In this document: one piece after another, positions 1 through 8,005 of the stretch
Numbering within the stretch: position 1 is the first letter of the stretch
Layout of the letters: every line of letters begins with the position of its first letter
Origin: Verrucomicrobiia bacterium
GTDB taxonomy: Bacteria > Verrucomicrobiota > Verrucomicrobiia > Limisphaerales > JADLHS01
Direction: 5' to 3'
Assembly (NCBI GenBank): GCA_011525685.1
Contig: WYBW01000032.1
Coordinates: 1-64,000, forward strand
DNA length: 64,000 bases
Notes under the pieces: model-generated
Databases searched by the model: none
Told to the model about the DNA's origin: nothing
What the model saw: the letters and a program-made list of their open reading frames with translations, nothing else
Translations under genes and position numbers: made by a program

Positions 1-59
1 CTGGCGTTGAGGTTGATGACCGTCAGAAAGTCCGGCTGGGCTTGAGGTTTTCCGCGCAT
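1..59 (-). CDS. Probable transposase N-terminus, cut by window edge
   Basis: An open frame runs leftwards off the window from an ATG at 59. The visible 19 residues begin MRGKPQAQPDFLTVIN. This hydrophilic start looks to me like the first residues of DDE transposases common in Verrucomicrobiota and other bacteria, but no catalytic residue is in view. The gene would be transcribed away from queE. The following 60-130 stretch has the look of an IS end, which supports the reading. It could also be an unrelated small protein. Confidence 0.4.
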   Translation of the reverse strand, partial: MRGKPQAQPDFLTVINLNA

Positions 60-130
60 GGATTTCAGACGCAAGTCAATGCGGCCTGTTCAAATTTGCG
101 TGAGACTATTTCAACAACCTGCTAGAGTCG
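60..130. mobile_element. Possible insertion-sequence terminus upstream of queE
   Basis: The stretch between the leftward frame at 59 and the queE start holds no gene. On the reverse strand 107-123 reads AGCAGGTTGTTGAAATA, which resembles the ends of several IS families that carry a CTGTTGAAA-type motif. If this is an IS end, queE is either transcribed from the element or its own promoter has been displaced. The partner end lies outside the window, so target duplication cannot be checked. Confidence 0.28.
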
Positions 131-135
131 GGCGG

Positions 136-879
136 ATGTCCGATTCGCTGGTCGTCAACGAAATCTATCTGAGTTTGCAGGGCGAAAGCACCTTTGCCGG
201 CCTGCCCTGCGTGTTCGTGCGGCTGACCGGCTGCAACCTGCGCTGCTCGTATTGTGACACGGCCTATGCCTTCAACGTTGGCAGAAAAATGGCGCTGGAA
301 GAGGTGCGGGCGGAGGTCTGGCGGCTGGCAAAGCCCTATGCAAATCCGAAACTCGATATCCGAAATCCAAGTCTTCCCTTGGTGGAACTCACTGGCGGCG
401 AGCCGTTGCTCCAGAAGAACTCCCGACCGCTCATGACCTCGCTCTGCGAGGAGGGCTTTACCGTGCTCCTCGAGACGAGCGGAGCGCTGGACATTTCGCC
501 GGTGGATTCGCGGGTGCGGCGGATCATGGATTTGAAATGCCCCAGCAGCGGCGAGGTCGGGCGTAATCGCTGGGAGAACCTGGCGCAACTCAAGGCCACC
601 GATGAAATCAAGTTTGTCGTCGGCACGGTGGAGGATTACGAGTGGGTCAAAGACCAGATTGCGCAACGCTGTCTCGCGAGCCTCTGCCCGCTGTTGATCT
701 CCTGGGTTCACCCTCTGACGGCGGAACAACAGGACCGCTCACTGAAGAAGATTCCCGCCGGCCAGAAGCCGATTTCGCGCCGGGAGCTGGCCGAGCGGAT
801 CATCGCCGATGCGTTGCCGGTTCGGTTTCAGGCGCAACTTCACAAGCTCATTTGGCCGCCGGAGCAGAGAGGGGTTTGA
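136..879 (+). CDS. queE: 7-carboxy-7-deazaguanine synthase (radical SAM)
   Basis: QueE converts 6-carboxytetrahydropterin to 7-carboxy-7-deazaguanine in the cytoplasm, the ring-contraction step of queuosine and 7-deazaguanine synthesis. The 247-residue protein opens MSDSLVVNEIYLSLQGES, typical of the family. It has the radical-SAM cluster C33-x3-C37-x2-C40 inside TGCNLRCSYCDTAYAF, followed by a glycine-rich LTGGEPLLQ segment. The ATG at 136 was chosen because it gives the usual family length; an upstream in-frame ATG at 58 would add 26 residues lying in the putative IS end. The preceding-step enzyme, queD, is in the same window at 16766, so the two are not in one operon. Family assignment is firm. 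Confidence 0.93.
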   Translation: MSDSLVVNEIYLSLQGESTFAGLPCVFVRLTGCNLRCSYCDTAYAFNVGRKMALEEVRAEVWRLAKPYANPKLDIRNPSLPLVELTGGEPLLQKNSRPLMTSLCEEGFTVLLETSGALDISPVDSRVRRIMDLKCPSSGEVGRNRWENLAQLKATDEIKFVVGTVEDYEWVKDQIAQRCLASLCPLLISWVHPLTAEQQDRSLKKIPAGQKPISRRELAERIIADALPVRFQAQLHKLIWPPEQRGV

Positions 880-1035
880 ACCAGGAATGTATGGAATCTT
901 TACGGCACGAAACCGCGGACTTCGATTTCAATGTCAGGTCATACCTTGGAGCAAGGTGCTCACTTTGCACTTCAACAACATGACGCGGCTGCGCACAAAA
1001 GCGGCAGAAGTTTCCGCGAACCTTGCCCGCCTGTG

Positions 1036-1064
1036 TCCCTCTCCCGCATGGAGAGGGAGAATCG
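1036..1064. repeat. CTCTCCC palindrome (intergenic)
   Basis: The gap between queE and the aminotransferase carries CCCTCTCCCGCATGGAGAGG, an imperfect hairpin of the same family as those at 2697-2861, 56824-56966 and 60313-60472. It is most likely a dispersed repeat. The rest of the gap shows no gene. Confidence 0.6.
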
Positions 1065-1152
1065 CAGCCCGGGCCGGCTCAGTTCACCATACTCTCTCAA
1101 TCGGGCGTCTGGCCCGAGGAGTTGTTAAATCTCAATCGGGGATTACGGCCGC

Positions 1153-2541
1153 ATGACTACACTTCGGACGCTTGATTTGTTGCGCGCCTACGAATCGCGC
1201 AATGTCACGTTCATCGAGCCGGACGGTTCGTGGCCCATCGTCTGGAAACGCGCGAAGGGTGTGAACGTGTGGGATGCGAACGGCAGAAAATACCTGGACC
1301 TCACGGCGGCGTTCGGTGTGGCAGCGGCGGGTCACGCGAATCCGCGCGTCGTGCGGGCGGGGCAACGCCAGATGGGCCAACTGCTTCACGCGATGGGCGA
1401 CGTGCATCCACACGCGCTCAAGGCCGAACTGGCGTGGGAGTTGAGCCGCATCACGTTCGAGCGCTGGACGCGAAAACCGTCCAGAGTCCAGAGTTCAATG
1501 TCCACAGTCCGGATCGGCAAGACCCTCTTCTGCAACTCCGGTTTCGAGGCCGTGGAAGCGGCGCTCAAGACGGCCATGCTCGCGACCGGAAAGCCGGGAG
1601 TGATCGCCTTCGAAGGCGCTTATCATGGCCTCGGTTACGGCGCGCTCAATGCCACGCATCGCGGGCATTTTCGCGGGCCTTTTCGCTCTCAGCTTGGCGA
1701 GTTTGGCCATTTTGTGCCGTTTCCGCGCGTGGGACAGGCGTCGCGCCTGTCTCCAATGGAGAAAGAGAAGTTCAGAGACAGGCGCGACGCCTGTCCCACG
1801 GTTGAGGCCGTCGAAGCCCGCGTCCGCGCTTTGGTTCGCTCACGGCGAATCGGAGCGATTCTGGCCGAGCCAGTTCAAGGCCGCGGCGGCATCAACATTC
1901 CGCCTCCAGAGTTCTTGCCGATGCTCCGCAAGTTGTGCGACGAGCACGGCACGCTTCTGATCCTGGACGAAGTTTACACGGGCTTTGGCCGCACGGGAAA
2001 ATGGTTCGCCTGCGAGCACAGCGGGGTGGTGCCGGACATCATCTGTCTCGGCAAGGCGCTGACCGGGGGTTTTCCACTCTCCACCTGTGTGGGACGCGCG
2101 GACGTGATGGACGCGGCCTGGCCTGCCTCTTCGGGTGAAGCCATCCACACGAGCACGTTTCTCGGCCATCCCGTCGGGTGCGCGATGGCCCTGGCGCAAA
2201 TCTCGGAAGTCCGGCGGCGGAAACTTTGCGAGCAGAGTGCGCGACTCGGGCGACAACTTTTGGAACAATTGAGCACGCTCCGCTCGCCACGCCTCCCGCT
2301 TCATGCACGGGGTCTGGGCTTGATGGCTGGTCTGGAGTTGCGCCGGTCCGACGGCTCGCCGGCGACGCACGAGACCCTGCGCGTCATCAAAACGATGCTC
2401 CGCCGCGGCTTCATCCTGTTGCCGGAAGGCGAACACGGCAACGTCATCAGCTTTACCCCGCCGCTGACGATCAGTGCAACGCAATTGGCTGACACAGTGA
2501 GCGAACTACGGAAGGCATTGAACGCAGATGAACACGGTTGA
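1153..2541 (+). CDS. Class III PLP-dependent aminotransferase
   Basis: This 462-residue protein belongs to the ornithine/4-aminobutyrate/acetylornithine class of aminotransferases. It shows the DANGRKYLDLTAAFGVAAAGH start of the large domain, FCNSGFEAVEAALK for cofactor binding, ILDEVYTGFGRTG with the PLP-ring aspartate, and CLGKALTGGFPLS with Schiff-base lysine K301. The substrate cannot be read from sequence and no pathway neighbour points to one. Residues 193-217 (VGQASRLSP to DACPT) are encoded by a palindromic repeat at 1729-1799 and are not part of the family fold. A second odd stretch near residues 117-125 (KPSRVQSSMST) is encoded by a short CAGAGTCCAGAGT-like direct repeat. The gene stands alone after a 273-nt gap. 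Confidence 0.88.
   Translation: MTTLRTLDLLRAYESRNVTFIEPDGSWPIVWKRAKGVNVWDANGRKYLDLTAAFGVAAAGHANPRVVRAGQRQMGQLLHAMGDVHPHALKAELAWELSRITFERWTRKPSRVQSSMSTVRIGKTLFCNSGFEAVEAALKTAMLATGKPGVIAFEGAYHGLGYGALNATHRGHFRGPFRSQLGEFGHFVPFPRVGQASRLSPMEKEKFRDRRDACPTVEAVEARVRALVRSRRIGAILAEPVQGRGGINIPPPEFLPMLRKLCDEHGTLLILDEVYTGFGRTGKWFACEHSGVVPDIICLGKALTGGFPLSTCVGRADVMDAAWPASSGEAIHTSTFLGHPVGCAMALAQISEVRRRKLCEQSARLGRQLLEQLSTLRSPRLPLHARGLGLMAGLELRRSDGSPATHETLRVIKTMLRRGFILLPEGEHGNVISFTPPLTISATQLADTVSELRKALNADEHG
1729..1799. repeat. In-frame palindromic element inside aminotransferase gene
   Basis: Two perfect 25-nt inverted arms, 1729-1753 and 1775-1799, flank a 21-nt loop. Each arm is itself nearly palindromic around GACAGGCG/CGCCTGTC. 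The element is read in frame and encodes VGQASRLSP, a loop peptide MEKEKFRD and RRDACPT. It lies between GHFVPFPR and VEAVEARVR, a surface-like junction of the fold. The same family occurs in ksgA (3223), purD (29995) and purL (53499, 54240). Confidence 0.92.
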
Positions 2542-2964
2542 AACTTGCGCGACCGGCGTAACCAACGTGGAAACTTGTCACCACTCAGAATGTGTTCTCC
2601 GACGCGTTTGCTCACGACTGGAGGGAAACAAAGTCATGGGGACAACCCGCTCTGCTGGCAGCGATGTGCAATGCGGACTTGAGGTATGCTGGCACGACTC
2701 TCCCTCACCCTTGATCCCTCTCCCGCTGGGAGAGGGAGACGGCAATCGTGCCGCGCCTGATTGGCGGAGAACCACTTTGCCACCGCCGACTCACAACCCT
2801 CCAAACGTCAGCAGACCGTTCTTCCTCTCCCGGCGGGAGAGGGCCGGGGTGAGGGGGAGCACGTGGAAACGGGCTTTTCTCCCGTTCAAGCTGAGACGAG
2901 CCTTTCTCTCATGGCCTGTCCTTTTCTCCCTTTCTCGCCCATCCACAGTCTCAACGTTTTTTTG
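2542..2964. other. Intergenic region with palindromic repeats
   Basis: This 423-nt gap before ksgA has no gene I can support. Two oppositely oriented copies of the CCTCTCCC..GGGAGAGG repeat lie at 2697-2740 and 2822-2861, each carrying a CCCTCACC/GGTGAGGG flank on its outer side. The two together look like one inverted-repeat element of about 165 nt. A seven-T run at 2957-2963 abuts the ksgA start. Confidence 0.6.
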
Positions 2965-3864
2965 ATGAAACTTTCCGAGATGCGCGAGTGGCTGGCAGTT
3001 CGGGGGATTCAATTGACGAAATCCCTCGGGCAGAATTTTCTTCACGACGGCAACCAGCTCCGGCGCATTGTCGAGGCGGCGGAGTTGACAATGCGCGATC
3101 AGGTGTTGGAAATCGGTCCCGGGCTGGGCCCGCTCACCGAGTTGCTGCTGGCGGAGGCCGGCCAGGTTCTGGCGATCGAGAAGGATGCCAGATTGATGGA
3201 AGTGTTGCGGGAACGGTTGGTCGTGGGACAGGCGTCGCGCCTGTCTCCATTTTCAAAAACGTCGGAGACAGGCGCGAAGCCTGTCCTACGCCTGGTTCAC
3301 GAAGACGCGTTGCAGTTCCTGCGCCGTGAGTCGCAAGATTGGAGCGACTGGAAGCTGGTGGCGAACCTGCCGTACTCCGTGGCCTCGCCGATTCTGGTGG
3401 AACTGGCCCAGTCCCCCAACCGACCGGAACGCCTGGTGGTGACTTTGCAATTGGAGGTCGCCAAACGACTCCTGGCCGGGCCGGGCGAAAAGGACTACGG
3501 CGTGCTCACGTTGCTGATGCAACTCGATTACGAGCCGCGCGGATGGTTCAAGATTCCGGCAAGCTGCTTCTTTCCCGCGCCGGACGTGGATTCGGCGTGC
3601 GTGATTCTGGTTCGGCGGGCAAAAGCGTTGCTGCCGGAGACGCAGCGGGAGAGCTTTGTCAGAATTGTGAAGCGCGCCTTTTCGCAGCGCCGGAAGATGA
3701 TGCTGAAATTGCTCAAAGCCGACTGGCCGGACAAAGCCCTGGAGACCGCGTTCAGTCAAAGCGGCCTGCGGGCCCAAACCCGGGCCGAGGCGGTCGGGCT
3801 GGAGGGGTTTGTGCAACTTACGCAACAGCTTTCCCGGCCGGCCCGAGCGATTGATCGCCCATGA
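2965..3864 (+). CDS. ksgA: 16S rRNA dimethyladenosine transferase
   Basis: KsgA (RsmA) dimethylates two adjacent adenosines in helix 45 of 16S rRNA during small-subunit assembly. The 299-residue product has [12 protein letters not shown] at its start, the SAM-binding [12 protein letters not shown] (47-58), the acidic ribose contact E72, and the catalytic NLPYS (134-138). The ATG at 2965 gives the normal N-terminus [20 protein letters not shown]. Residues 87-109 are an insertion ([18 protein letters not shown]) encoded by the palindrome at 3223-3289, placed between the acidic ribose contact and the HEDAL motif that normally follow closely. The stop codon overlaps the exonuclease start by 4 nt, and a Nudix gene follows likewise, so the three are probably one transcript. 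Confidence 0.95.
   Translation: MKLSEMREWLAVRGIQLTKSLGQNFLHDGNQLRRIVEAAELTMRDQVLEIGPGLGPLTELLLAEAGQVLAIEKDARLMEVLRERLVVGQASRLSPFSKTSETGAKPVLRLVHEDALQFLRRESQDWSDWKLVANLPYSVASPILVELAQSPNRPERLVVTLQLEVAKRLLAGPGEKDYGVLTLLMQLDYEPRGWFKIPASCFFPAPDVDSACVILVRRAKALLPETQRESFVRIVKRAFSQRRKMMLKLLKADWPDKALETAFSQSGLRAQTRAEAVGLEGFVQLTQQLSRPARAIDRP
3223..3289. repeat. In-frame palindromic element inside ksgA
   Basis: Arms 3223-3247 and 3265-3289 match the aminotransferase element, with two mismatches in the right arm. The loop is 17 nt, not 21. Because of the different loop length the right arm is read in another frame here, giving ETGAKPVLR instead of RRDACPT, while the whole insertion stays open. Confidence 0.9.
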
Positions 3865-4424
3865 TCGAAATCTATGTCAGCACGGATGTGGAAGCGGACG
3901 GACCGATTCCGGGGCCTCACTCGATGTTGAGCTTCGGCTCGGCGGCTTATCGCGCGGACAAGACCCTGGTGAGCACCTTCACTCGCAACCTCGAGACCTT
4001 GCCGGGAGCGGCCGGCGCGCCGGACACGATGGCATGGTGGCGGACTCAACCGGAGGCCTGGGCAAAATGCCGCGAGCATCCCGTTTCCCCGGAGCTTGCC
4101 ATGCGGCATTACCTGTCGTGGCTCAAGGAATTGCCGGGGAAACCCGTGTTTGTCGGTTACCCGGCGGCCTACGACTTTCTGTTCGTTTACTGGTATCTCA
4201 TTCGCTTCACGGGGGAGAGTCCATTTACCCACTCGGCGCTCGACATCAAGACCTACGCGATGGCTCTGCTGCGAACCGGTTATCGTCACGTGACCAAGGC
4301 CCACCTGCCGAAGCGCTGGTTCGATCGTCTGCCGCACACGCATTGCGCGCTGGACGACGCGGTCGAGCAGGGCGCGCTCTTCTGCAACATGCTCGCCGAG
4401 AATCTCCATACGACCCGCCGATGA
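3861..4424 (+). CDS. DEDDh 3'-5' exonuclease-like protein
   Basis: The 187-residue product is a small single-domain member of the RNase H-like exonucleases, closest in appearance to the Rv2179c-type 3'-5' exoribonucleases. The metal-binding residues of the DEDDh set are visible: D9 and E11 in STDVEADG, D105 in AAYDFLF, and H161 with D166 in HCALDDA. It would trim nucleic acid 3' ends in the cytoplasm. The substrate is unknown, but overlap with ksgA (4 nt) and with the Nudix gene (4 nt) suggests RNA-related housekeeping. Confidence 0.78.
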   Translation: MIEIYVSTDVEADGPIPGPHSMLSFGSAAYRADKTLVSTFTRNLETLPGAAGAPDTMAWWRTQPEAWAKCREHPVSPELAMRHYLSWLKELPGKPVFVGYPAAYDFLFVYWYLIRFTGESPFTHSALDIKTYAMALLRTGYRHVTKAHLPKRWFDRLPHTHCALDDAVEQGALFCNMLAENLHTTRR

Positions 4425-4924
4425 ACGAGGAAATCTTTGACGTCGTCAACGAGCAGGATGAAGTGATTGACCGCCGAGCGCGCGGCGAGGTGCATCGGCT
4501 GGGGCTGAGGCATCGCGCGACGCACGTGCTGGTGTTCAACGCGCGCGGCGAGGTGTTCCTCCAAAAGCGCTCCCTGAAGAAGGATCGCCAGCCCGGCGTG
4601 TGGGATTCCTCAGCCTCCGGACACCTGGACTCGGGCGAGGGTTACGATGACTGCGCCGTGCGCGAGTTGGGCGAGGAAATCGGCCTGAAGGTCTCGCAAC
4701 CCCCACAGCGCCTTTTCAAGATTGAGGCCTGCGAAGAAACGGACCAGGAGTTCGTGTGGGTTTATCGTTGCCAGCACGACGGACCGTTCACGCTGCACCC
4801 GGAGGAGATTGACGAAGGCGGCTGGTTCACGCCCGCCGAAGTCACCCGCTGGATGAAGGACCGGCCCCAGGATTTCGCGAGCGCGCTGCTGCTGATCTGG
4901 CGGCGATTGAACACCGCAATTTGA
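4421..4924 (+). CDS. Nudix hydrolase
   Basis: The 167-residue protein carries a complete Nudix box from G67 to G88 ([22 protein letters not shown]) with the metal-binding glutamates E82, E85 and E86. The start [36 protein letters not shown] is the pattern seen in YfcD-like and isopentenyl-diphosphate-isomerase-like Nudix proteins. The true substrate is not predictable. The ATG at 4421 overlaps the exonuclease stop, which decides the start. It is the last gene of the ksgA transcript. Confidence 0.88.
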   Translation: MNEEIFDVVNEQDEVIDRRARGEVHRLGLRHRATHVLVFNARGEVFLQKRSLKKDRQPGVWDSSASGHLDSGEGYDDCAVRELGEEIGLKVSQPPQRLFKIEACEETDQEFVWVYRCQHDGPFTLHPEEIDEGGWFTPAEVTRWMKDRPQDFASALLLIWRRLNTAI

Positions 4925-5005
4925 GTCCGCGCGAACGCGTAGGTGCGTCTCAATTTCTTCCGCCCTGTCCTGCCTGCACGTGGCCGCGCGGCAGGGCTGG
5001 ACGCC

Positions 5006-5033
5006 GGAGGGGCGGCTGGTATGCCGCCCCTCC
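5006..5033. terminator. Strong hairpin between convergent genes
   Basis: GGAGGGGCGGC (5006-5016) and its exact complement (5023-5033) enclose a 6-nt loop. The hairpin sits in the 161-nt gap between the convergent Nudix and von Willebrand-A genes, where a bidirectional terminator would act. No U-tract follows on either side, so it could equally be another dispersed palindrome. Confidence 0.4.
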
Positions 5034-5085
5034 CACGAACCGGCGGAAACGCAAAATCCGGGATGCGCCCCAGGGGTGTCGGAAA

Positions 5086-6216
5086 TCATTTTCCGTACTG
5101 AATTCCCTTCGTGGCGGCCTGCGCGCGGATGGCTTGGGCGACTTTCTCATCGAAGGAATCCGCCTTGCCACTGGCAGCCAGGCGCTGGCGCTCCCGCTCG
5201 AGGTATTCGTCACGCTGGCGGCTCACCTTCAAAATCTGCGCCTGCAAGTCGGCGCGTTCCTTTTGCTCTTTCTCGATTCGGGCCTTGAGTTCGGCGTCGC
5301 TGAGTTTCTGCCAGTCGGCCGGCAATTGTTCCCGCTTGAGGTCCGCGAGCTTGAGCCTGCCGCTGGCGAGGGAATCGAGCAGTTCGCCTTCGCCCTGCAC
5401 CGCCACGCCGTAGCGCGCGTTGAACGCCAGCCGGTCCGCGGACACGGACGCGGGCGCGGCCTCGGCGGCGACCTGCTTGGCGGCCAGCGAAGCACGGACA
5501 GTGGGCGAGCCGTAAGCGACGAGGGTCGCGCCCATCTTTCGGTTCAACTCCGCCAGTTCCGCATCCATCGGGGTGGCGATGGCGGCCATGTTGCCGGTTT
5601 GGGCGATGGCCGCGTAGCTGCCTTCCGAGAGTTTCGCGATCTCCCGCCAGATGGGCGTTGTTTGCGCAATGCTGCCGCACTGGACGGTGTTGATGATCAA
5701 ATCCTTCTTCACCGCATCCTGGCAGATTCCCGGATACTGGGGCGCGTTCGGGTAATCCATGTGCGGCGGAGCGTCGCCGACGAGGAAGATGATTTTCAAC
5801 ACGCCGCGGTCCTTGCTCCAGTCCATCTTGTGAACGGCCTCATACAGCGCCTCGTTCACGGATTCCGGAGTGTCGCCGCCACCGGCCGCGCTGAACCCGC
5901 GGAGGTTGGCGTAAACCGCGTCAATGTCGCTGGTCAGGCCGTACGACCGCACGACGTATTCATCGCCCCGATCGCGATAGGCTACCAGCCCCATGCGGAT
6001 TTCCGGCGTGGGTTTGGCCGCGACCATTTCGTTGGCGATGGACCAGATTTTTTGCTTCGCGCCTTCGATCAGGCCGGACATCGAGCCGGTGGTGTCGAGG
6101 ACGAAACAGACTTCGATGCGTGGTTTGGCGGGCTTCTCGGCCTTTTCCGCGGCTGGCGATTCAAGGGCAAGGGAGAGAACCGCGACGGTGAACAGGAGGT
6201 TGGTCAGCATTTTCAT
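5086..6216 (-). CDS. Secreted von Willebrand factor A domain protein
   Basis: This 376-residue protein has an N-terminal signal peptide (MKMLTNLLFTVAVLSLALESPAAE) and a VWA domain from about residue 33 to 240. The metal-dependent adhesion site is recognisable as D41-TTGSMS, with GGGDTPESVNEAL as the second loop and FLVGDAPPHMDY as the third. A charged, coiled-coil-like tail rich in E, K, R and Q (about 290-360) follows. VWA proteins bind protein partners through a metal ion; this one probably acts in the periplasm or at the surface. The ATG at 6216 was preferred over one 30 nt upstream because it begins the signal peptide. No partner gene is adjacent. Confidence 0.8.
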   Translation of the reverse strand: MKMLTNLLFTVAVLSLALESPAAEKAEKPAKPRIEVCFVLDTTGSMSGLIEGAKQKIWSIANEMVAAKPTPEIRMGLVAYRDRGDEYVVRSYGLTSDIDAVYANLRGFSAAGGGDTPESVNEALYEAVHKMDWSKDRGVLKIIFLVGDAPPHMDYPNAPQYPGICQDAVKKDLIINTVQCGSIAQTTPIWREIAKLSEGSYAAIAQTGNMAAIATPMDAELAELNRKMGATLVAYGSPTVRASLAAKQVAAEAAPASVSADRLAFNARYGVAVQGEGELLDSLASGRLKLADLKREQLPADWQKLSDAELKARIEKEQKERADLQAQILKVSRQRDEYLERERQRLAASGKADSFDEKVAQAIRAQAATKGIQYGK

Positions 6217-6492
6217 GGCGATACGAGATGTTGATTGATGATGCACACGAGCGTTGGACGGGAGGCCGCTGGAAATGCTCCGGTTCTGTTGAATTTGGAA
6301 GGCTCCTTCTCGACGTTGAGCGACACTGACTATCGTCAGCTACTTTCGCGCGACCCATCAGAGCCATTGTCTGCCGCGAAAATTTCTTCAGCGAAACAGG
6401 TCATGCCGCCTCCTTTTGCCCTTTTCCCCCTTGCACCCAGACAGGCGGGTTGCGCCGTTCCACCATCAACAACCGTCCGCAGCCAAGCGACT

Positions 6493-7485
6493 TCACGGCT
6501 TCAGCACAATCTTGCCCGCCAGCGCTCCGGATTGGTGGATGGTGCTCTCTTCCTGCAAGCGATGCGCGGCGACCGTTTCCGCCAGCGGCAGCACGCGGTC
6601 AATCCGCGCGTTCAGGCGGCCTTCTGACAGCCAGCGATTGAGGTCGGCGGCCGCGGCGCGTTGCGCTTCGGCGGAAGCGTTGAACATCGCGAACCCGAAC
6701 AGCGAGCAATCCTTGACGTAGAACGGACCCACGGGAAAGGCCGGCCGCGCCTCCCGTCCGGCCATGACCACCATCCGACCGCGCATCGCCAGCCGGGGAA
6801 TGGCGCGCTCGAAATCCGGCTCGCGCCGTGTCTCCCACCACACGTTGACACCGTCCGGGGCGAACGTCTGAAGCGCCGCATCCACGTCCTGCGACTTGTA
6901 ATTGATGACCAGGTCCGCGCCCAGGCTGCGGCACAATTCAACCTTCCGTTCATCGCCGGCAGTGGTGGCGACACGCGCACCGCAAAGTTTGGCCATCTGG
7001 ATGACCGCCGACCCGACTCCGCCGCTGCCGCCGTTGACAAACAGCGTTTCCCCCGCCTGCAACCTGGCATCGCGGAACAGTCCCAGGTGGGCCGTGATGC
7101 CCACCAGCGACAGGGCCACGACCTCTTCATCCGCCACGTTCGCCGGTGTGGAGTGCAGCCAACACTCGTCCACCGCCGCGAACTCGGAGAATGTTCCCGG
7201 CCGGCCGGCGAAACCCTGGTTGGTGGCCCAGACGCGGTCGCCGGGCTTGAAGCGTGTCACCTGGTCGCCCACTTCGACGACCCGGCCCGCCAGGTCGCGC
7301 CCGAGGATGAACGGAAAGGTCAGGTTTGCCGGAATCATTCCACTGCGGACGTAGGTATCAATCGGGTTCACATCCACGGCGAGCACTTGGATGAGGCATT
7401 CGGTCGGCCCGGGACGAGGTTTCGGCAACTCGCCGTAGAGGATGACCTCCGGTGGTCCGGTGCGGGTGATGTAGGCGGCTTTCAT
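6493..7485 (-). CDS. NADPH:quinone reductase-like MDR protein
   Basis: The 330-residue protein is a zinc-free medium-chain dehydrogenase/reductase of the quinone oxidoreductase (zeta-crystallin) group. It begins MKAAYITRTGPPEVI, has LGRDLAGRVVEVG in the catalytic domain and NGGSGGVGSAVIQMAK (151-166) in the NADPH-binding Rossmann fold. The zinc-ligand cysteines of alcohol dehydrogenases are absent. It would reduce quinones or enones in the cytoplasm. The ATG at 7485 matches the usual start; a longer frame to 7572 reads through non-homologous sequence. It is monocistronic. Confidence 0.87.
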   Translation of the reverse strand: MKAAYITRTGPPEVILYGELPKPRPGPTECLIQVLAVDVNPIDTYVRSGMIPANLTFPFILGRDLAGRVVEVGDQVTRFKPGDRVWATNQGFAGRPGTFSEFAAVDECWLHSTPANVADEEVVALSLVGITAHLGLFRDARLQAGETLFVNGGSGGVGSAVIQMAKLCGARVATTAGDERKVELCRSLGADLVINYKSQDVDAALQTFAPDGVNVWWETRREPDFERAIPRLAMRGRMVVMAGREARPAFPVGPFYVKDCSLFGFAMFNASAEAQRAAAADLNRWLSEGRLNARIDRVLPLAETVAAHRLQEESTIHQSGALAGKIVLKP

Positions 7486-8005
7486 GGGTCGTAGTGTTGC
7501 GCTGCGGTCAATGTAGCGGAAGTCACACGCCAGACGACGCAAAAATGGTGCTTGGTTCAGGGAAATGAGCATCCTGGGCGGTGAGTGGCTTTGCCCCTCT
7601 CATGGGGCTGGACTTGGCGCACGGCAACGGTCTTTGGGTCTCACTCCGTTTGCGTGCCGGACCGGGGCAGCGCCAAGCCGCGCCCAGTTCCATGCGGTGA
7701 CTCTCGGTTTCTGGCACGTAGTGGTGGTCGCGCTGCAACCACACCGCCCGAGTTCAGCGGACGGAAGTGACGCACGCGCGTGGGCCGTTTGCACCGCTGG
7801 ACGCGGCGGTACTCGTCGCAGCGCGACGAGTTCCACCACGGCTTTCCCATTGACCCTGCATGAGTGTGAGATGCGCCCGCTACCCGTCATACGGCCGTTG
7901 GCGGGCTTTTCCAAGCTTGCTTAATGTAGTCGCGGGGGATACCGATAGCCTCCGGCGGTCAGCAGTGGCGCGGCACACACACATTCAACAACGGAGCAAC
8001 CAGCC
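7486..8005. other. Intergenic region without a supported gene
   Basis: This 520-nt stretch separates the quinone reductase from the GYF_2 genes. Short open frames exist on both strands but none resembles a protein. A 9-bp hairpin (ACTCGTCGC, loop AGC, complement) is at 7811-7831 and may be another dispersed palindrome. The promoter for the rightward operon should lie in the last 100 nt, but no clear -35/-10 pair stands out. Confidence 0.5.
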
